52,302 bases of DNA from Candidatus Puniceispirillum sp. (GTDB lineage Bacteria > Pseudomonadota > Alphaproteobacteria > Puniceispirillales > Puniceispirillaceae): positions 1 to 52,302 of the forward strand of contig JADHOR010000012.1 of NCBI GenBank assembly GCA_016778895.1, in the 5' to 3' direction. A model generated the notes under the pieces. That model worked only from the letters and a program-made list of their open reading frames with translations. It was not told the DNA's origin and made no database searches. Below are positions 24,028 to 33,930 of this stretch, in pieces. A program made the translations under genes and the position numbers. Position 1 is the first letter of the stretch, and every line of letters begins with the position of its first letter.

Positions 24028-25740
24028 ATGACTTCATCCGAGACACAGGCGCTAACTGACGGTTTTCACCTCGTTATCGACGCGCTCAAGCTCAATGATA
24101 TCAACACTATTTACGGCGTTCCGGGTATTCCGATCACCGATCTTGGACGGATTGCGCAGGCCGAAGGTATGCGCGTTATTTCATTCCGCCATGAACAGCA
24201 TGCGGGTAACGCTGCATCAATTGCCGGTTATCTGACAAAAAAGCCGGGTATTTGTCTGACCGTTTCGGCACCGGGCTTCTTGAACGGTCTGACCGCATTG
24301 GCAAATGCAACGACAAACTGTTTCCCGATGATCCTAATCAGTGGCTCGTCCGAGCGTGAAATTGTTGATCTGCAGCAGGGTGATTATGAAGAAATGGATC
24401 AGTTGGCGATTGCCAAGCCGCTTTGCAAGGCAGCGTTCCGGGTCCTGCACGCCGAAGATATTGGCATTGCTGTTGCGCGCGCCATTCGTGCTGCCGTTTC
24501 TGGTCGTCCGGGCGGCGTTTACCTTGATCTCCCGGCAAAATTATTTTCTCAGGTTATGGACGCTTCAGAAGGCCAAAAGTCTCTTGTCAAGGTTGTCGAT
24601 CCGGCGCCACGGCAATTGCCTGCCCCTGATTCGGTTGCGCGGGCGCTTGATGTCCTGAAAAGCGCAAAGCGTCCACTGATTATTCTGGGTAAGGGCGCTG
24701 CCTATGCGCAGGAAGATGAGATCGTGCGTAGCTTTGTCGAGAAAAGCGGCGTGCCTTATCTGCCAATGAGCATGGCAAAGGGCCTGTTGCCGGATGATCA
24801 CCCGCAGTCTGCCGGTGCGGCGCGTTCACTGGTGCTAAAAGAAGCGGATGTGGTGGTTATGGTTGGTGCGCGTCTGAACTGGCTGTTGTCACATGGCAAG
24901 GGCAAGAGCTGGGGCGAGCCGGGTTCAAAGCGCTTTGTCCAAGTTGATATCGAGCCACGTGAAATGGACAGCAATGTCGAGATTGCGGCGCCTGTTGTTG
25001 GTGACATTGGATCATGCTTGAGTGCAATGACCCAAGGCATGGGAGATAATTGGCCAGCCGTGCCGGCCGATTGGACAGCCACAATCCAGCAGCGCAAAGA
25101 CATTAACCTTGAAAAAATGGGCGCCAAGTTGAAAAGTAACGCCGTGCCAATGGATTTCCACAGCGCGCTCGGTGCTCTTCGTACGATCGTCAAGGAACGT
25201 CCAGATGCGATTTTGGTGAATGAGGGGGCTAACACGCTCGATTTCGCCCGCAGCATCATCGATATTTATAAGCCGCGCAAGCGTCTTGACGTAGGAACAT
25301 GGGGCATTATGGGCATCGGTATGGGCGCTGCTGTTGCGGCGGCGGTTGAAACCGGTCAGCGTGTCTTGGCTGTTGAGGGTGATAGCGCCTTTGGTTTCTC
25401 CGGAATGGAAATCGAGACGATCTGCCGCTACAACCTGCCGGTTTGTGTGGTCGTCTTCAACAATAACGGTATTTACCGAGGCACTGACACGAACCCGACT
25501 GGCGGTGCAGATGTGGCGCCGACGGTATTTGTTAAGGATGCCCGTTATGACCAGATGATGGCAGCGTTTGGCGGGGTTGGCGTTTACGCCACAACGCCGG
25601 ATGAGCTTACCCGCGCGGTAAATGAGGCAATGGACAGTGGCAAGCCTACCTTGGTCAACGCTGTCATTGATGAAAATTCCGGCACTGAGAGTGGCCGTAT
25701 TGGTAATCTCAACCCACAAAGTGTGGTGTCTAAGAAGTAG
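24028..25740 (+). CDS. oxc: Oxalyl-CoA decarboxylase
   Basis: Oxc is a thiamine-diphosphate enzyme that converts oxalyl-CoA to formyl-CoA and CO2. The 570-residue protein has the family layout: PYR domain with [12 protein letters not shown] and the catalytic Glu region [59 protein letters not shown], the central domain, and the ThDP/Mg motif [23 protein letters not shown] with [18 protein letters not shown] and [10 protein letters not shown] are close to well-studied oxalyl-CoA decarboxylases, which separates it from acetolactate synthases. ATG 24028 has AGGAG upstream. It precedes frc by 39 bases. Confidence 0.94.
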   Translation: MTSSETQALTDGFHLVIDALKLNDINTIYGVPGIPITDLGRIAQAEGMRVISFRHEQHAGNAASIAGYLTKKPGICLTVSAPGFLNGLTALANATTNCFPMILISGSSEREIVDLQQGDYEEMDQLAIAKPLCKAAFRVLHAEDIGIAVARAIRAAVSGRPGGVYLDLPAKLFSQVMDASEGQKSLVKVVDPAPRQLPAPDSVARALDVLKSAKRPLIILGKGAAYAQEDEIVRSFVEKSGVPYLPMSMAKGLLPDDHPQSAGAARSLVLKEADVVVMVGARLNWLLSHGKGKSWGEPGSKRFVQVDIEPREMDSNVEIAAPVVGDIGSCLSAMTQGMGDNWPAVPADWTATIQQRKDINLEKMGAKLKSNAVPMDFHSALGALRTIVKERPDAILVNEGANTLDFARSIIDIYKPRKRLDVGTWGIMGIGMGAAVAAAVETGQRVLAVEGDSAFGFSGMEIETICRYNLPVCVVVFNNNGIYRGTDTNPTGGADVAPTVFVKDARYDQMMAAFGGVGVYATTPDELTRAVNEAMDSGKPTLVNAVIDENSGTESGRIGNLNPQSVVSKK

Positions 25741-25782
25741 CGCAACTGTCCAGTCAATAAGGTTTAGAAATAGGATAAGATG

Positions 25783-27042
25783 ATGAAAGCTCTTGAAGGT
25801 GTTAAAGTTCTGGATTTCACCCATGTCCAATCAGGCCCGACCTGTACGCAGCTTCTGGCGTGGTTCGGCGCCGATGTGATCAAGGTCGAGCGTCCGGGGG
25901 TTGGGGATGCAACCCGACAGCAATTGGTCGATGTTGAAGGGGCCGATAGCCTTTATTTCACCATGCTGAACCACAATAAACGGTCAATTGAGCTGAATTC
26001 AAAAAATGAAACCGGCAAGCGGATTTTGGCGCGTCTTATCGAAACCTGTGATGTGCTGGTTGAAAATTTTGCGCCAGGCGCGCTGGACCGTATGGGATTT
26101 ACGTGGGAGCGGATTCAGGAAATCAATCCGCGCCTTATTATGGCCTCGATCAAGGGGTTTGGCCCGGGCAAATATCAGGATTGCAAAGTCTATGAGAATG
26201 TCGCGCAATGTGCTGGTGGCTCTGCGTCAACGACTGGTTTTCGCGATGGCCCGCCATTGGTGACTGGTGCACAAATCGGTGATTCCGGAACCGGCCTGCA
26301 TCTTTGCCTTGGTATTGTCACTGCCCTATTTCATCGGGAAAAATCTGGTCGCGGCCAGAAGGTGACTGCAGCAATGCAAGACTCGGTGCTGAACCTTGCG
26401 CGGGTAAAGCTTCGCGACCAGCAGCGTCTTGCCGCTGGCCCGTTGAAAGAATATTCGCAATTTGGTGAGGGTATTCCGTTTGGTGATGCGACACCGCGTG
26501 CTGGGAATGATTCGGGCGGCGGCCAGCCGGGCCGTATCCTGCGTTGCAAGGGCTGGGAACAGGACCCGAACGCATACACCTATTTTATCATTCAGGCAGC
26601 GGTTTGGGAAAAGGTTTGCGATATCATTGGCGAGCCTGAGTGGAAAACCAAAGAAGGTTATGCCAAGCCACCACAGCGCCTTGATAAATTAAATGAAATC
26701 TTCGAGCGTATTGAACAATGGACAATGACCAAAACGAAATTTGAGGTCATGGATGCCTGTAACCCGCTGGATATTCCGGTGGGCCCGATCCTGTCGATGA
26801 AAGAAATTGCCGAAGATGATGGTCTCTATGCAACTGGCACTTTGGTCAAGGTCGATCATCCAGAACGAGGCGAATATATTTCGGTCGGGTGTCCGATTAA
26901 ATTGTCTGATAGCCCAGCTGAGGTGAAACGCTCACCACTGCTTGGTGAACATACAACTGAGATTTTGACGGATGTTCTTGGATATTCAGCAGATGAACTT
27001 GCCCAGATTATTGAATCGGGCGCAGTCGGTAATGTTAAGTAA
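25783..27042 (+). CDS. frc: Formyl-CoA:oxalate CoA-transferase
   Basis: Frc moves CoA from formyl-CoA to oxalate, giving oxalyl-CoA and formate. The 419-residue protein is a class III CoA-transferase with [20 protein letters not shown] at the N-terminus, [43 protein letters not shown], and the active-site segment [17 protein letters not shown] holding the catalytic Asp. The [19 protein letters not shown] region is typical of Frc rather than carnitine transferases. Two ATGs are adjacent (25780, 25783); the second gives the usual N-terminus. Its pairing with oxc makes the assignment firm. The earlier CaiB-like gene at 6079 is more distant. Confidence 0.94.
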   Translation: MKALEGVKVLDFTHVQSGPTCTQLLAWFGADVIKVERPGVGDATRQQLVDVEGADSLYFTMLNHNKRSIELNSKNETGKRILARLIETCDVLVENFAPGALDRMGFTWERIQEINPRLIMASIKGFGPGKYQDCKVYENVAQCAGGSASTTGFRDGPPLVTGAQIGDSGTGLHLCLGIVTALFHREKSGRGQKVTAAMQDSVLNLARVKLRDQQRLAAGPLKEYSQFGEGIPFGDATPRAGNDSGGGQPGRILRCKGWEQDPNAYTYFIIQAAVWEKVCDIIGEPEWKTKEGYAKPPQRLDKLNEIFERIEQWTMTKTKFEVMDACNPLDIPVGPILSMKEIAEDDGLYATGTLVKVDHPERGEYISVGCPIKLSDSPAEVKRSPLLGEHTTEILTDVLGYSADELAQIIESGAVGNVK

Positions 27043-27117
27043 ATAATTTTTCATAAGCCATTGATCTAATTTGATTATGTCTTCAGAATTTAGCTTGGCA
27101 CCTGGGGAGAGCGAGTA

Positions 27118-28029
27118 ATGAGAATTGTACTACATGGGCAGCAGGCATTTGGGCAAGCTGTATTGGAACGACTTTTGGAGCGCGGCGAAAACGTGGTTGC
27201 CGTATGTTGCGCACCGACAAAAGAGGGCAAGCCTGAAGACCCGCTAGTTGAACTGGCGCGGGAAAAAGGACTGCCGGTTCATCAGCCAGCATCGTGGAAG
27301 ACTCCCGAGGCGCTCGAATTGATGAAATCATTTAATGCCGACGTCTGCATGATGGCCTATGTGTTGTTATTTGTGCCGCAGGAAGTGCGTGATGCACCAA
27401 AATACGGCACGTTCCAGTATCATCCGTCACTATGCCCGGAACATCGCGGCCCGTCATCGATTAACTGGCCAATCGCAATGGGTAAAACTCGCACTGGCCT
27501 GTCAATTTTCTGGCCGGATGATGGCTTGGATGAAGGCCCCATGATGCTGCAAAAAACCTGCGAGATCGGCCCTGATGAGACGCTTGGAGATGTTTATTTC
27601 AAAAAGCTGTTCCCGATGGGCGTCGATGCGATGATCGAGGGGCTTGAGCTGGTAAAGGCCGGCGTTATTATCAAGCATGATCAGCGCCTTGAAGACGGTT
27701 CTTATGAAAGCTGGTTTGGCAAGGCGGCGGCCGAGATCGATTGGTCAAAGCCGGTTGCGGATGTGTATAATATTATCCGTGCTGCCAACCCTGCACCGGG
27801 GGCTTGGACAACCGTAAATGGCAGTGAGGTAAAAATTTATGATAGTGCGCGCGTTGAGGGCATCGGTACCGCTGGCGAAGTGGTTTCGGTCGACGAAAAC
27901 GGCGTTACGGTTCAAGGCAATGGCGGGCGTATCCTGATTAAAAGAGTTCGGCCTGCTGATGGTGGAAAAATGGCGGCAAGTGAATGGGCTTTGGCTGCTG
28001 GAATTAACTCCGGAACAAAGTTAGGATAA
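27118..28029 (+). CDS. Formyltransferase like the hydrolase part of 10-formyl-THF dehydrogenase
   Basis: The 303-residue protein resembles the N-terminal folate domain of ALDH1L1-type 10-formyl-THF dehydrogenase and, more distantly, methionyl-tRNA formyltransferase. Visible are [19 protein letters not shown], the catalytic-site block [17 protein letters not shown] with the conserved His, and [16 protein letters not shown] with the conserved Asp; the third site residue, Asn in Fmt, is Gln here (FQYHPS). A second, Fmt-C-like domain follows from about residue 205. It lies between frc and fhs, five bases before fhs. That context suggests transfer of formyl between CoA and tetrahydrofolate, or hydrolysis of formyl-THF. 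Neither is shown. Confidence 0.75.
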   Translation: MRIVLHGQQAFGQAVLERLLERGENVVAVCCAPTKEGKPEDPLVELAREKGLPVHQPASWKTPEALELMKSFNADVCMMAYVLLFVPQEVRDAPKYGTFQYHPSLCPEHRGPSSINWPIAMGKTRTGLSIFWPDDGLDEGPMMLQKTCEIGPDETLGDVYFKKLFPMGVDAMIEGLELVKAGVIIKHDQRLEDGSYESWFGKAAAEIDWSKPVADVYNIIRAANPAPGAWTTVNGSEVKIYDSARVEGIGTAGEVVSVDENGVTVQGNGGRILIKRVRPADGGKMAASEWALAAGINSGTKLG

Positions 28030-28034
28030 TAGTT

Positions 28035-29711
28035 GTGAGCTTCAAAACAGACATCGAAATTGCACGCGAAGCTAAAAAAATCGCTATTCAAGATGTGGGG
28101 GCAAAGCTGGGTATTCCCAGTGCTGATCTCCTGCCATTTGGACATGACAAGGCAAAAGTTTCTGAGAGATTTATTAAGGGTCTTGCCAACAATAAAGATG
28201 GTCGCTTGATCTTGGTGACCGCGATCAACCCAACACCGGCCGGTGAGGGTAAAACGACAACAACTGTCGGCCTTGGCGACGGGTTGAACAAAATTGGCAA
28301 AAAAGCCGCTGTGTGTATCCGCGAGGCCTCGCTTGGCCCGTGTTTCGGAATGAAGGGTGGTGCCGCTGGTGGTGGTTATGCTCAAGTGGTGCCGATGGAA
28401 GATATGAACCTGCATTTTACCGGTGACTTCCACGCCATTACCTCGGCACATAACCTTCTTGCTGCCATGCTTGATAACCATATCTATTGGGGCAACGAGC
28501 TGGATATTGATATTCGCCGTGTTGCGTTCCGCCGCGTATTAGATATGAATGATCGGGCACTTCGTGAAATCGTCTGTAACCTTGGAGGCGTCGCCAACGG
28601 CTTTCCGCGAGAAGCAGGTTTTGACATCACTGTTGCATCTGAGGTGATGGCTATCTTGTGTTTGGCAACTGACCTTGCCGATCTAGAGCGCCGTCTTGGC
28701 GACATCATTGTTGCCTACCGGCGCGATCGCTCACCGGTATTCTGCCGTGATATCAAGGCTGATGGCGCAATGACAGTATTGTTGCAGCAGGCAATGCAGC
28801 CAAATCTGGTGCAAACATTGGAGAACAACCCGGCTTTTGTGCATGGTGGTCCATTTGCCAATATTGCGCATGGCTGTAATTCGGTTGTCGCAACAACAAC
28901 AGCGCTAAAGCTGGCTGATTATGTGGTAACCGAAGCCGGGTTTGGCGCCGATCTTGGTGCGGAGAAATTTTTGAACATCAAATGCCGCAAGGCCGGACTT
29001 CGTCCTGACGCGGTTGTCATTGTTGCCACGGTTCGTGCGATGAAGATGAATGGTGGTGTTGCCAAAGCCGATCTTGGCCAGGAGAATGTCGACGCAGTGA
29101 AAAAAGGATGTCCGAATCTGGGACGCCACATTGAGAATATCAAACAATTTGGTGTTCCGGCGATCGTTGCGATCAACCATTTTGTCACTGACACTGATGC
29201 CGAGGTTCAGGCTCTAAAAGATTTCGTTTCAGCACAGGGCAGCCAGGCTGTTCTGGCAACACATTGGGCAAACGGTAGTGAAGGCACTGTTGATCTGGCA
29301 CAGAAAGTTGTCGCTCTGATTGACGGAAACCCATCACAATATTCACCGCTATACCCGGCTGAAATGCCGTTGTTTGAAAAGATCGAGACGATTGCCAAGA
29401 AAATCTACCGGGCCGATGAGGTGCTGGCCGATTCGAAGATTCGTGACCAGCTGAAACAGTGGGAAGCACAGGGCTATGGTGACCTGCCTGTTTGTATGGC
29501 CAAGACCCAGTACAGTTTTACCACCGATCCTAATCGTCGGGGCGCACCAACCGGTCACAGCTTGCCAATTCGTGAGGTTCGACTGTCGGCTGGAGCCGGG
29601 TTTGTCGTGGTGATTTGTGGTGATGTTATGACCATGCCGGGCCTGCCACGCGTGCCTTCAGCAGAGACAATTCGGATTAATAAAAATGGGTTGATTGATG
29701 GCCTCTTTTAG
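28035..29711 (+). CDS. fhs: Formate-tetrahydrofolate ligase
   Basis: Fhs makes 10-formyl-THF from formate, THF and ATP. The 558-residue protein is of normal length and contains the P-loop [14 protein letters not shown], the block [55 protein letters not shown], and [15 protein letters not shown]. Start is GTG with only five bases after the formyltransferase gene. Here it would draw formate released by oxalate decarboxylation into the folate C1 pool, or recover ATP from formyl-THF in reverse. A hairpin with weak U-tract follows. Confidence 0.95.
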   Translation: MSFKTDIEIAREAKKIAIQDVGAKLGIPSADLLPFGHDKAKVSERFIKGLANNKDGRLILVTAINPTPAGEGKTTTTVGLGDGLNKIGKKAAVCIREASLGPCFGMKGGAAGGGYAQVVPMEDMNLHFTGDFHAITSAHNLLAAMLDNHIYWGNELDIDIRRVAFRRVLDMNDRALREIVCNLGGVANGFPREAGFDITVASEVMAILCLATDLADLERRLGDIIVAYRRDRSPVFCRDIKADGAMTVLLQQAMQPNLVQTLENNPAFVHGGPFANIAHGCNSVVATTTALKLADYVVTEAGFGADLGAEKFLNIKCRKAGLRPDAVVIVATVRAMKMNGGVAKADLGQENVDAVKKGCPNLGRHIENIKQFGVPAIVAINHFVTDTDAEVQALKDFVSAQGSQAVLATHWANGSEGTVDLAQKVVALIDGNPSQYSPLYPAEMPLFEKIETIAKKIYRADEVLADSKIRDQLKQWEAQGYGDLPVCMAKTQYSFTTDPNRRGAPTGHSLPIREVRLSAGAGFVVVICGDVMTMPGLPRVPSAETIRINKNGLIDGLF

Positions 29712-29725
29712 GCTTGCTCTGCCGC

Positions 29726-29744
29726 TAAAGTCTCATAGACTTTA
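29726..29744 (+). terminator. Hairpin after fhs
   Basis: TAAAGTCT and AGACTTTA form an 8-base stem with a 3-base loop, followed by ATTAAG. It is AT-rich with no real T-tract, so it may only partly stop transcription into the Usp gene. Confidence 0.4.
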
Positions 29745-29780
29745 ATTAAGAATACCTAATGTTCTAGGGGGAGAACTTTA

Positions 29781-30638
29781 ATGATTCGTATGATTCTTGT
29801 GCCAGTTCGAGGCGATGGTAAGGGCGATAATGTCCTTGCTCACGCGGTTGCGTTGGCACGAGGGTTTAACGCACATATTAAAATCACCCATTGCCGCGCC
29901 AAGCCGGAAAATCTGTTGCCTTTCGGGGTGCCGATTCCGGCTGCGCTTCGCACTCAGCTTGCCGAGAGTACCAGTCAGGTATTTGACATTGAGGAAGCCG
30001 GACTTCGTGATGAAGTCCTCGCGCTGAGTAAAACCCTGAACATTCGATTGTCAGACACACCAGACGGGAAATCTGTAACGGCAAATTTTGTCGAAGAAGC
30101 CGGCCGTCAAATTGACGTGATCGGGCATCACGGCCGGCTTGCTGATCTTATTGCTGTGGCGCAGCCTGATATTGATCGCAACCTTGGTGCTAATACGCTA
30201 AAGGCCGCGCTGTTTAATACCGGGCGGCCGGTGTTAATGTGTCCTGAGGCAACCAAGCCCATTCCGGAAATCCTCGGCAGAAATGTAACGATCGCCTGGG
30301 ATGGGTCGCGTGAGGTATCGCGAGCAGTAACAACCTGTCTGCCGTTACTTGTTGCGGCGAAATCAGTGACCGTTATGACTGTTAAGTCAAAACCGGTCAC
30401 GGTAAAGCCCGATGAATTGCAGGATTATCTTGCGGCGCATGGCGTTACAGCTGACGTTGTTGAGATTGAAACCAAGTTACAGACGGCACAGGCACTTTTG
30501 GATAAGTCAGCGGCACTTGGCGCCGATCTTATGGTGCTTGGCGCTTACAGTAAACATCATGATTTAGAGAGGTTTTGGGGTGGCACCACCCAATATATCG
30601 TGGATCACGCAACGATCCCGGTGATTATGACGAATTAG
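29781..30638 (+). CDS. Universal stress protein (tandem Usp domains)
   Basis: The 285-residue protein is built of two UspA-like domains, about 1-145 and 160-285. The first opens with MIRMILVPVRGDGKGDNVLAHAV, and the second ends with the nucleotide-type loop MVLGAYSKHHDLERFWGG followed by TTQYIVDHATIPVIM. Such proteins bind nucleotides and act in stress or in regulating associated metabolism; no specific role is shown. It sits between fhs and the tctCBA transporter, 70 bases from the former, and TTT transporter loci often carry such a gene. It lacks signal and membrane segments. Confidence 0.85.
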   Translation: MIRMILVPVRGDGKGDNVLAHAVALARGFNAHIKITHCRAKPENLLPFGVPIPAALRTQLAESTSQVFDIEEAGLRDEVLALSKTLNIRLSDTPDGKSVTANFVEEAGRQIDVIGHHGRLADLIAVAQPDIDRNLGANTLKAALFNTGRPVLMCPEATKPIPEILGRNVTIAWDGSREVSRAVTTCLPLLVAAKSVTVMTVKSKPVTVKPDELQDYLAAHGVTADVVEIETKLQTAQALLDKSAALGADLMVLGAYSKHHDLERFWGGTTQYIVDHATIPVIMTN

Positions 30639-30747
30639 GTGTCGGCTCAGCAAATGTTGGGTAAAAATCATTAAAAGCCATCGGGTTAGAAGAATGGCGC
30701 GGGGTATGGAGAGGTTCTCCATACAAAGGAAACCAAAGGAGGAGACT

Positions 30748-31749
30748 ATGAAGTCTATCAAAAAACTTTTTATTGGAACAGTTGGAATGGTCTTGGCGGC
30801 AACGTCAATTTCAGGTGCAGCTGTTGCCGGTGGCCATGGCTGGGAGCCAAGCAAACCAGTTGATTTTATCATTATGGCTGGCAAGGGCGGTGGTGCCGAT
30901 AAGATGGCGCGCTTGATGCAGGCGATTGTTGAAAAGGAAAACTTGGCAAACCGTCCACTTGTTCCAACCAACAAGTCTGGTGGTTCGGGTGCAGAGGCGC
31001 TTATTGCCGCCTCAAAAGCCAGCGATCCAGACCATACGATTATGGTTACCTTGAACTCTTTCTACACAACACCATTGCGTCAGCCTGGCCTAAAGATTGA
31101 CAGCATGAGCTTTGCTCCTGTTGCGCGTATGGCTGAAGACACATTTTTGTTGTGGGTTCACAAAGACAGTGGCCTCAAAACATTCCAGGAGTTCCTGACA
31201 AAGGCAAAGGCTGATGGGAACAAATGGGTTATGGGCGGAACTGGTAAAAACTCTGAAGACAACATCATCACTGACTTCTTGAATGACACTTACGGTCTTT
31301 CAATGAAGTATATCCCATATAAGGGCGGTGGAGCTGTTGCCAAGCAGGTTGCTGGTAAGCAGCTGAATTCATCAGTAAACAATCCATCAGAGGCGCTCGG
31401 CTTCTACGAGTCAGGCGATATGGTACCACTGGTTGCTTTTACAAATAGCCGTCTTCCGATGTTCCCTAATGTTCCAACCTTGGGTGAAGTGTTTGCTGGT
31501 GGTAAGCAGGCTAAATGGTCTTATTTCATGCAGCGTTCTGTTGTCGGTGCGCCTGGCATGTCTGAGAAGGCACAGGCTTATTATACTGATTTGTTTACAA
31601 AGGTTTACAACTCAGCTGATTGGCAGAAGTACAAAAAAGATAAGTCTTTGATGGGCGATTTTATGGCAGGTGATGAGCTTAAAGCCTATTGGAAAGGGCA
31701 AATTGCTAACCACGAAAAAATCCTGAAAGCGTCAGGTGCGATTAAATAA
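30748..31749 (+). CDS. tctC: TctC-like substrate-binding protein of a tripartite tricarboxylate transporter
   Basis: The 333-residue periplasmic protein (BugT family) captures a carboxylate for the TctA/TctB membrane part. It has a signal peptide (about 1-27, ending GAAVAGG), the strand PVDFIIMAGKGGGADKMARL, the carboxylate-pinning MVTLNSFYTTPL region, and the interdomain IPYKGGGAVAKQVAGKQ. ATG 30748 is set by AAAGGAGGAG just upstream; the longer frame would disrupt the signal peptide. Placement next to oxc, frc and fhs suggests oxalate, formate or a related small acid as the substrate; this is inference, since the binding pocket cannot be read by eye. First gene of tctCBA. Confidence 0.9.
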   Translation: MKSIKKLFIGTVGMVLAATSISGAAVAGGHGWEPSKPVDFIIMAGKGGGADKMARLMQAIVEKENLANRPLVPTNKSGGSGAEALIAASKASDPDHTIMVTLNSFYTTPLRQPGLKIDSMSFAPVARMAEDTFLLWVHKDSGLKTFQEFLTKAKADGNKWVMGGTGKNSEDNIITDFLNDTYGLSMKYIPYKGGGAVAKQVAGKQLNSSVNNPSEALGFYESGDMVPLVAFTNSRLPMFPNVPTLGEVFAGGKQAKWSYFMQRSVVGAPGMSEKAQAYYTDLFTKVYNSADWQKYKKDKSLMGDFMAGDELKAYWKGQIANHEKILKASGAIK

Positions 31750-31789
31750 CGTTACAAAAAAAATAAAATGTTGAGAGGGCTTTTGAGTT

Positions 31790-32320
31790 ATGCGTAAAGC
31801 GGAAACAATAACAGCGTTTATCTTGGGAGTCCTCTCAATATATTTCATGTGGAAGTCGGGGGAAGCACCTGAGTGGAACCCTGACATAGCCAGGTTCGAT
31901 AATATTTGGATGATCGAAGGCGAAGGGCCTGGGAGTGGGTTTTGGCCTTTCTGGTTATCAGCGATAATGCTGATATGTTGTATCTGGATTGGCATCAACT
32001 GGTACCGTAGGACATCGCCTCCATCACAGTCCGAGGAAGAATTTCTGGATGGATACGGCCGGCGCATGCTTTTTGTCGTCGGGGGAGGTTTGCTTGGCTT
32101 TCTGATCATGATTGAGATCGCAGGCTTTTACGGTGCAATTCTATTGTTCATGATTTATTACGTTCGGTTTTTGGGACGTCATTCATGGACGGCGACACTC
32201 TCGATAGCTGTCGGGTTGGTTGTGTCCAGCTTTTTCTTTTTCGATATCGCAATGCGCATCGTTCTTCCAAAAGGGTTTTTGGAGCCGCTGTTCATTCCTT
32301 TATATGATATTTTTCTATAG
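31790..32320 (+). CDS. tctB: TctB-like small membrane subunit
   Basis: The 176-residue protein has four hydrophobic segments: about 5-20 (ETITAFILGVLSIYFMW), about 47-66, a long one near 85-120 and a final one near 125-150. This matches TctB, the small subunit of the transporter. It is the middle gene, 40 bases after tctC and 30 bases before tctA. The loop after the first segment contains FWPFWLSAIMLICC, in line with other TctB proteins. Confidence 0.82.
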   Translation: MRKAETITAFILGVLSIYFMWKSGEAPEWNPDIARFDNIWMIEGEGPGSGFWPFWLSAIMLICCIWIGINWYRRTSPPSQSEEEFLDGYGRRMLFVVGGGLLGFLIMIEIAGFYGAILLFMIYYVRFLGRHSWTATLSIAVGLVVSSFFFFDIAMRIVLPKGFLEPLFIPLYDIFL

Positions 32321-32350
32321 CCGCCACGCAATTAGCTGAGGATTACTAAA

Positions 32351-33871
32351 ATGGATATTATAGCATCGCTAATGCAGGGTATTTTGATTGCACTTGAGCC
32401 AATCAATCTTGGTCTTGCAATCACTGGTGTAATCATTGGGTTGTTTGTTGGAGCAATGCCGGGTTTGGGTTCGGTGAATGGCGTCGCGATTTTACTGCCA
32501 TTTACCTTTGTTATTCAGGGGTTCACTGGTGGTGCAACGTCGCCAATGATTTTTCTTGCGTCGATTTACTATGGCGCAATGTATGGCGGTGCGATCTCGT
32601 CGATTACGTTGGGCATCCCCGGGGCGTCGACCGCGGTTGCTACAACCTTTGATGGGCGTCCACTTGCTCTGGCAGGCAAAGCGCATGTCGCGCTAGTTGC
32701 GGCTGCTCTCGCTTCATTTGCGGGCGGCACGGTTTCTAATGTCTTATTTACTGCCTTCGCACCATTGTTGGCAACTGTGGCGCTATCATTTGGTGATCCG
32801 GAAGTTTTTGCGCTCATGCTCCTTGCCTTTGCGACCTTTGTTGGTCTCGGAGGTGATGATATTCCAAAGACTATTTTTTCAATCTGCATAGGCTTGGTAT
32901 TGGCGACAGTCGGGTTTGATGTAGTCTCAGGAGAACCGCGATTAGTATTCTTTGATATCACCGGCTTCTCGCATGGCATCCGCTTTCTGGTGCTGGCGAT
33001 TGGCGTTTACGGTATTGGGGAAATGCTGTGGACCATCAATACGTCGCGCTATGGTTCTTCGATGTCTAAAGTTGATGTTACGGCGCGGGCGATTATTGAT
33101 GCGATCAAGGAGTTTCGGCACGCTTGGCGTGGGACGGTTATAGGATCGTTGCTTGGCTTTTTCGTCGGTATTTTGCCGGCGGCAGGTGCTACTCCTGGAT
33201 CATTAATGGCCTACGGTGTGGCGAAGCTTACATCAAGTAATCCTAGAGCGTATGGCAAGGGAGCGGTCGATGGTGTGGCAGCGCCTGAGGCGGCGAACAA
33301 CTCAGCTTCCACTGGGGCAATGCTGCCAATGATGACACTTGGTATTCCAGGGTCACCAACGACGGCGGTATTGCTTGCTGGTATGGTTATCTGGGGTCTC
33401 CAGCCTGGGCCGCTGTTGTTTACAAATCAGCCTGATTTTGTATGGCCGCTTATTGGTTCTTTTTACATCTCAAACGTTATTGCGGTTTTGATCAATCTGG
33501 CTTTTATTCCTGTTTTCCTATGGATGTTGCGCATGCCATTTACCATTCTGGCACCGCTGATCTTTGTGCTGTCACTTGTCGGAACATATGCTGCCTATCA
33601 GGATATGTTTGACGTATGGCTGATGGTATTTGTTGGGGTTGGTGCGTTCTTCTTGCGCCTCCTTGATTATCCAGTTGCACCCGCAGTACTGGCGATCGTG
33701 CTTGGGCCGATTGCTGAGCCTAAATTGCGACAGTCGCTGTTGTTCTCTGATGGTGATTTCATGATCTTCTTCAACCGGCCAATCGCTGGGCCGATCACGG
33801 TAATTGCCATCGTGCTAATTCTCCTGCCGCTGTTTAAACTGATCCGTGACAAGATAAAGCAAACAGCATAA
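32351..33871 (+). CDS. tctA: TctA-like large permease subunit
   Basis: The 506-residue protein is the 11-12-helix permease of the tripartite tricarboxylate transporter. The two family repeats are visible: GLFVGAMPGLGSVNGVAILLPFTF at the N-terminus with SPMIFLASIYYGAMYGGAISSITLGIPGAST, and the second repeat in the middle with FFVGILPAAGATPGSLMAYGV and EAANNSASTGAMLPMMTLGIPGSPTTAVLL. These glycine/proline-rich loops line the substrate path. It is the last gene of the transporter unit and ends just before a strong terminator. Confidence 0.93.
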   Translation: MDIIASLMQGILIALEPINLGLAITGVIIGLFVGAMPGLGSVNGVAILLPFTFVIQGFTGGATSPMIFLASIYYGAMYGGAISSITLGIPGASTAVATTFDGRPLALAGKAHVALVAAALASFAGGTVSNVLFTAFAPLLATVALSFGDPEVFALMLLAFATFVGLGGDDIPKTIFSICIGLVLATVGFDVVSGEPRLVFFDITGFSHGIRFLVLAIGVYGIGEMLWTINTSRYGSSMSKVDVTARAIIDAIKEFRHAWRGTVIGSLLGFFVGILPAAGATPGSLMAYGVAKLTSSNPRAYGKGAVDGVAAPEAANNSASTGAMLPMMTLGIPGSPTTAVLLAGMVIWGLQPGPLLFTNQPDFVWPLIGSFYISNVIAVLINLAFIPVFLWMLRMPFTILAPLIFVLSLVGTYAAYQDMFDVWLMVFVGVGAFFLRLLDYPVAPAVLAIVLGPIAEPKLRQSLLFSDGDFMIFFNRPIAGPITVIAIVLILLPLFKLIRDKIKQTA

Positions 33872-33880
33872 GACCAAAAA

Positions 33881-33904
33881 GGGGCACCTCGGTGCCCCTT
33901 TGCT
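33881..33904 (+). terminator. Terminator after tctCBA
   Basis: A perfect 8-base stem, GGGGCACC (33881-33888) and GGTGCCCC (33891-33898), with a two-base gap, is followed by TTTGCTT. It ends the oxalate/transport unit. Confidence 0.85.
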
Positions 33905-33930
33905 TGTGGGCGTTGATTGGGCTTCTCAGG

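Noticed and set aside
25012-25830. 272-codon minus-strand frame opposite oxc
   Set aside because: It lies opposite a clear oxalyl-CoA decarboxylase and shows no family motifs.
33892-33930. Upstream extension of the P-loop protein
   Set aside because: It lies in the terminator hairpin after tctA, so translation from there is unlikely.
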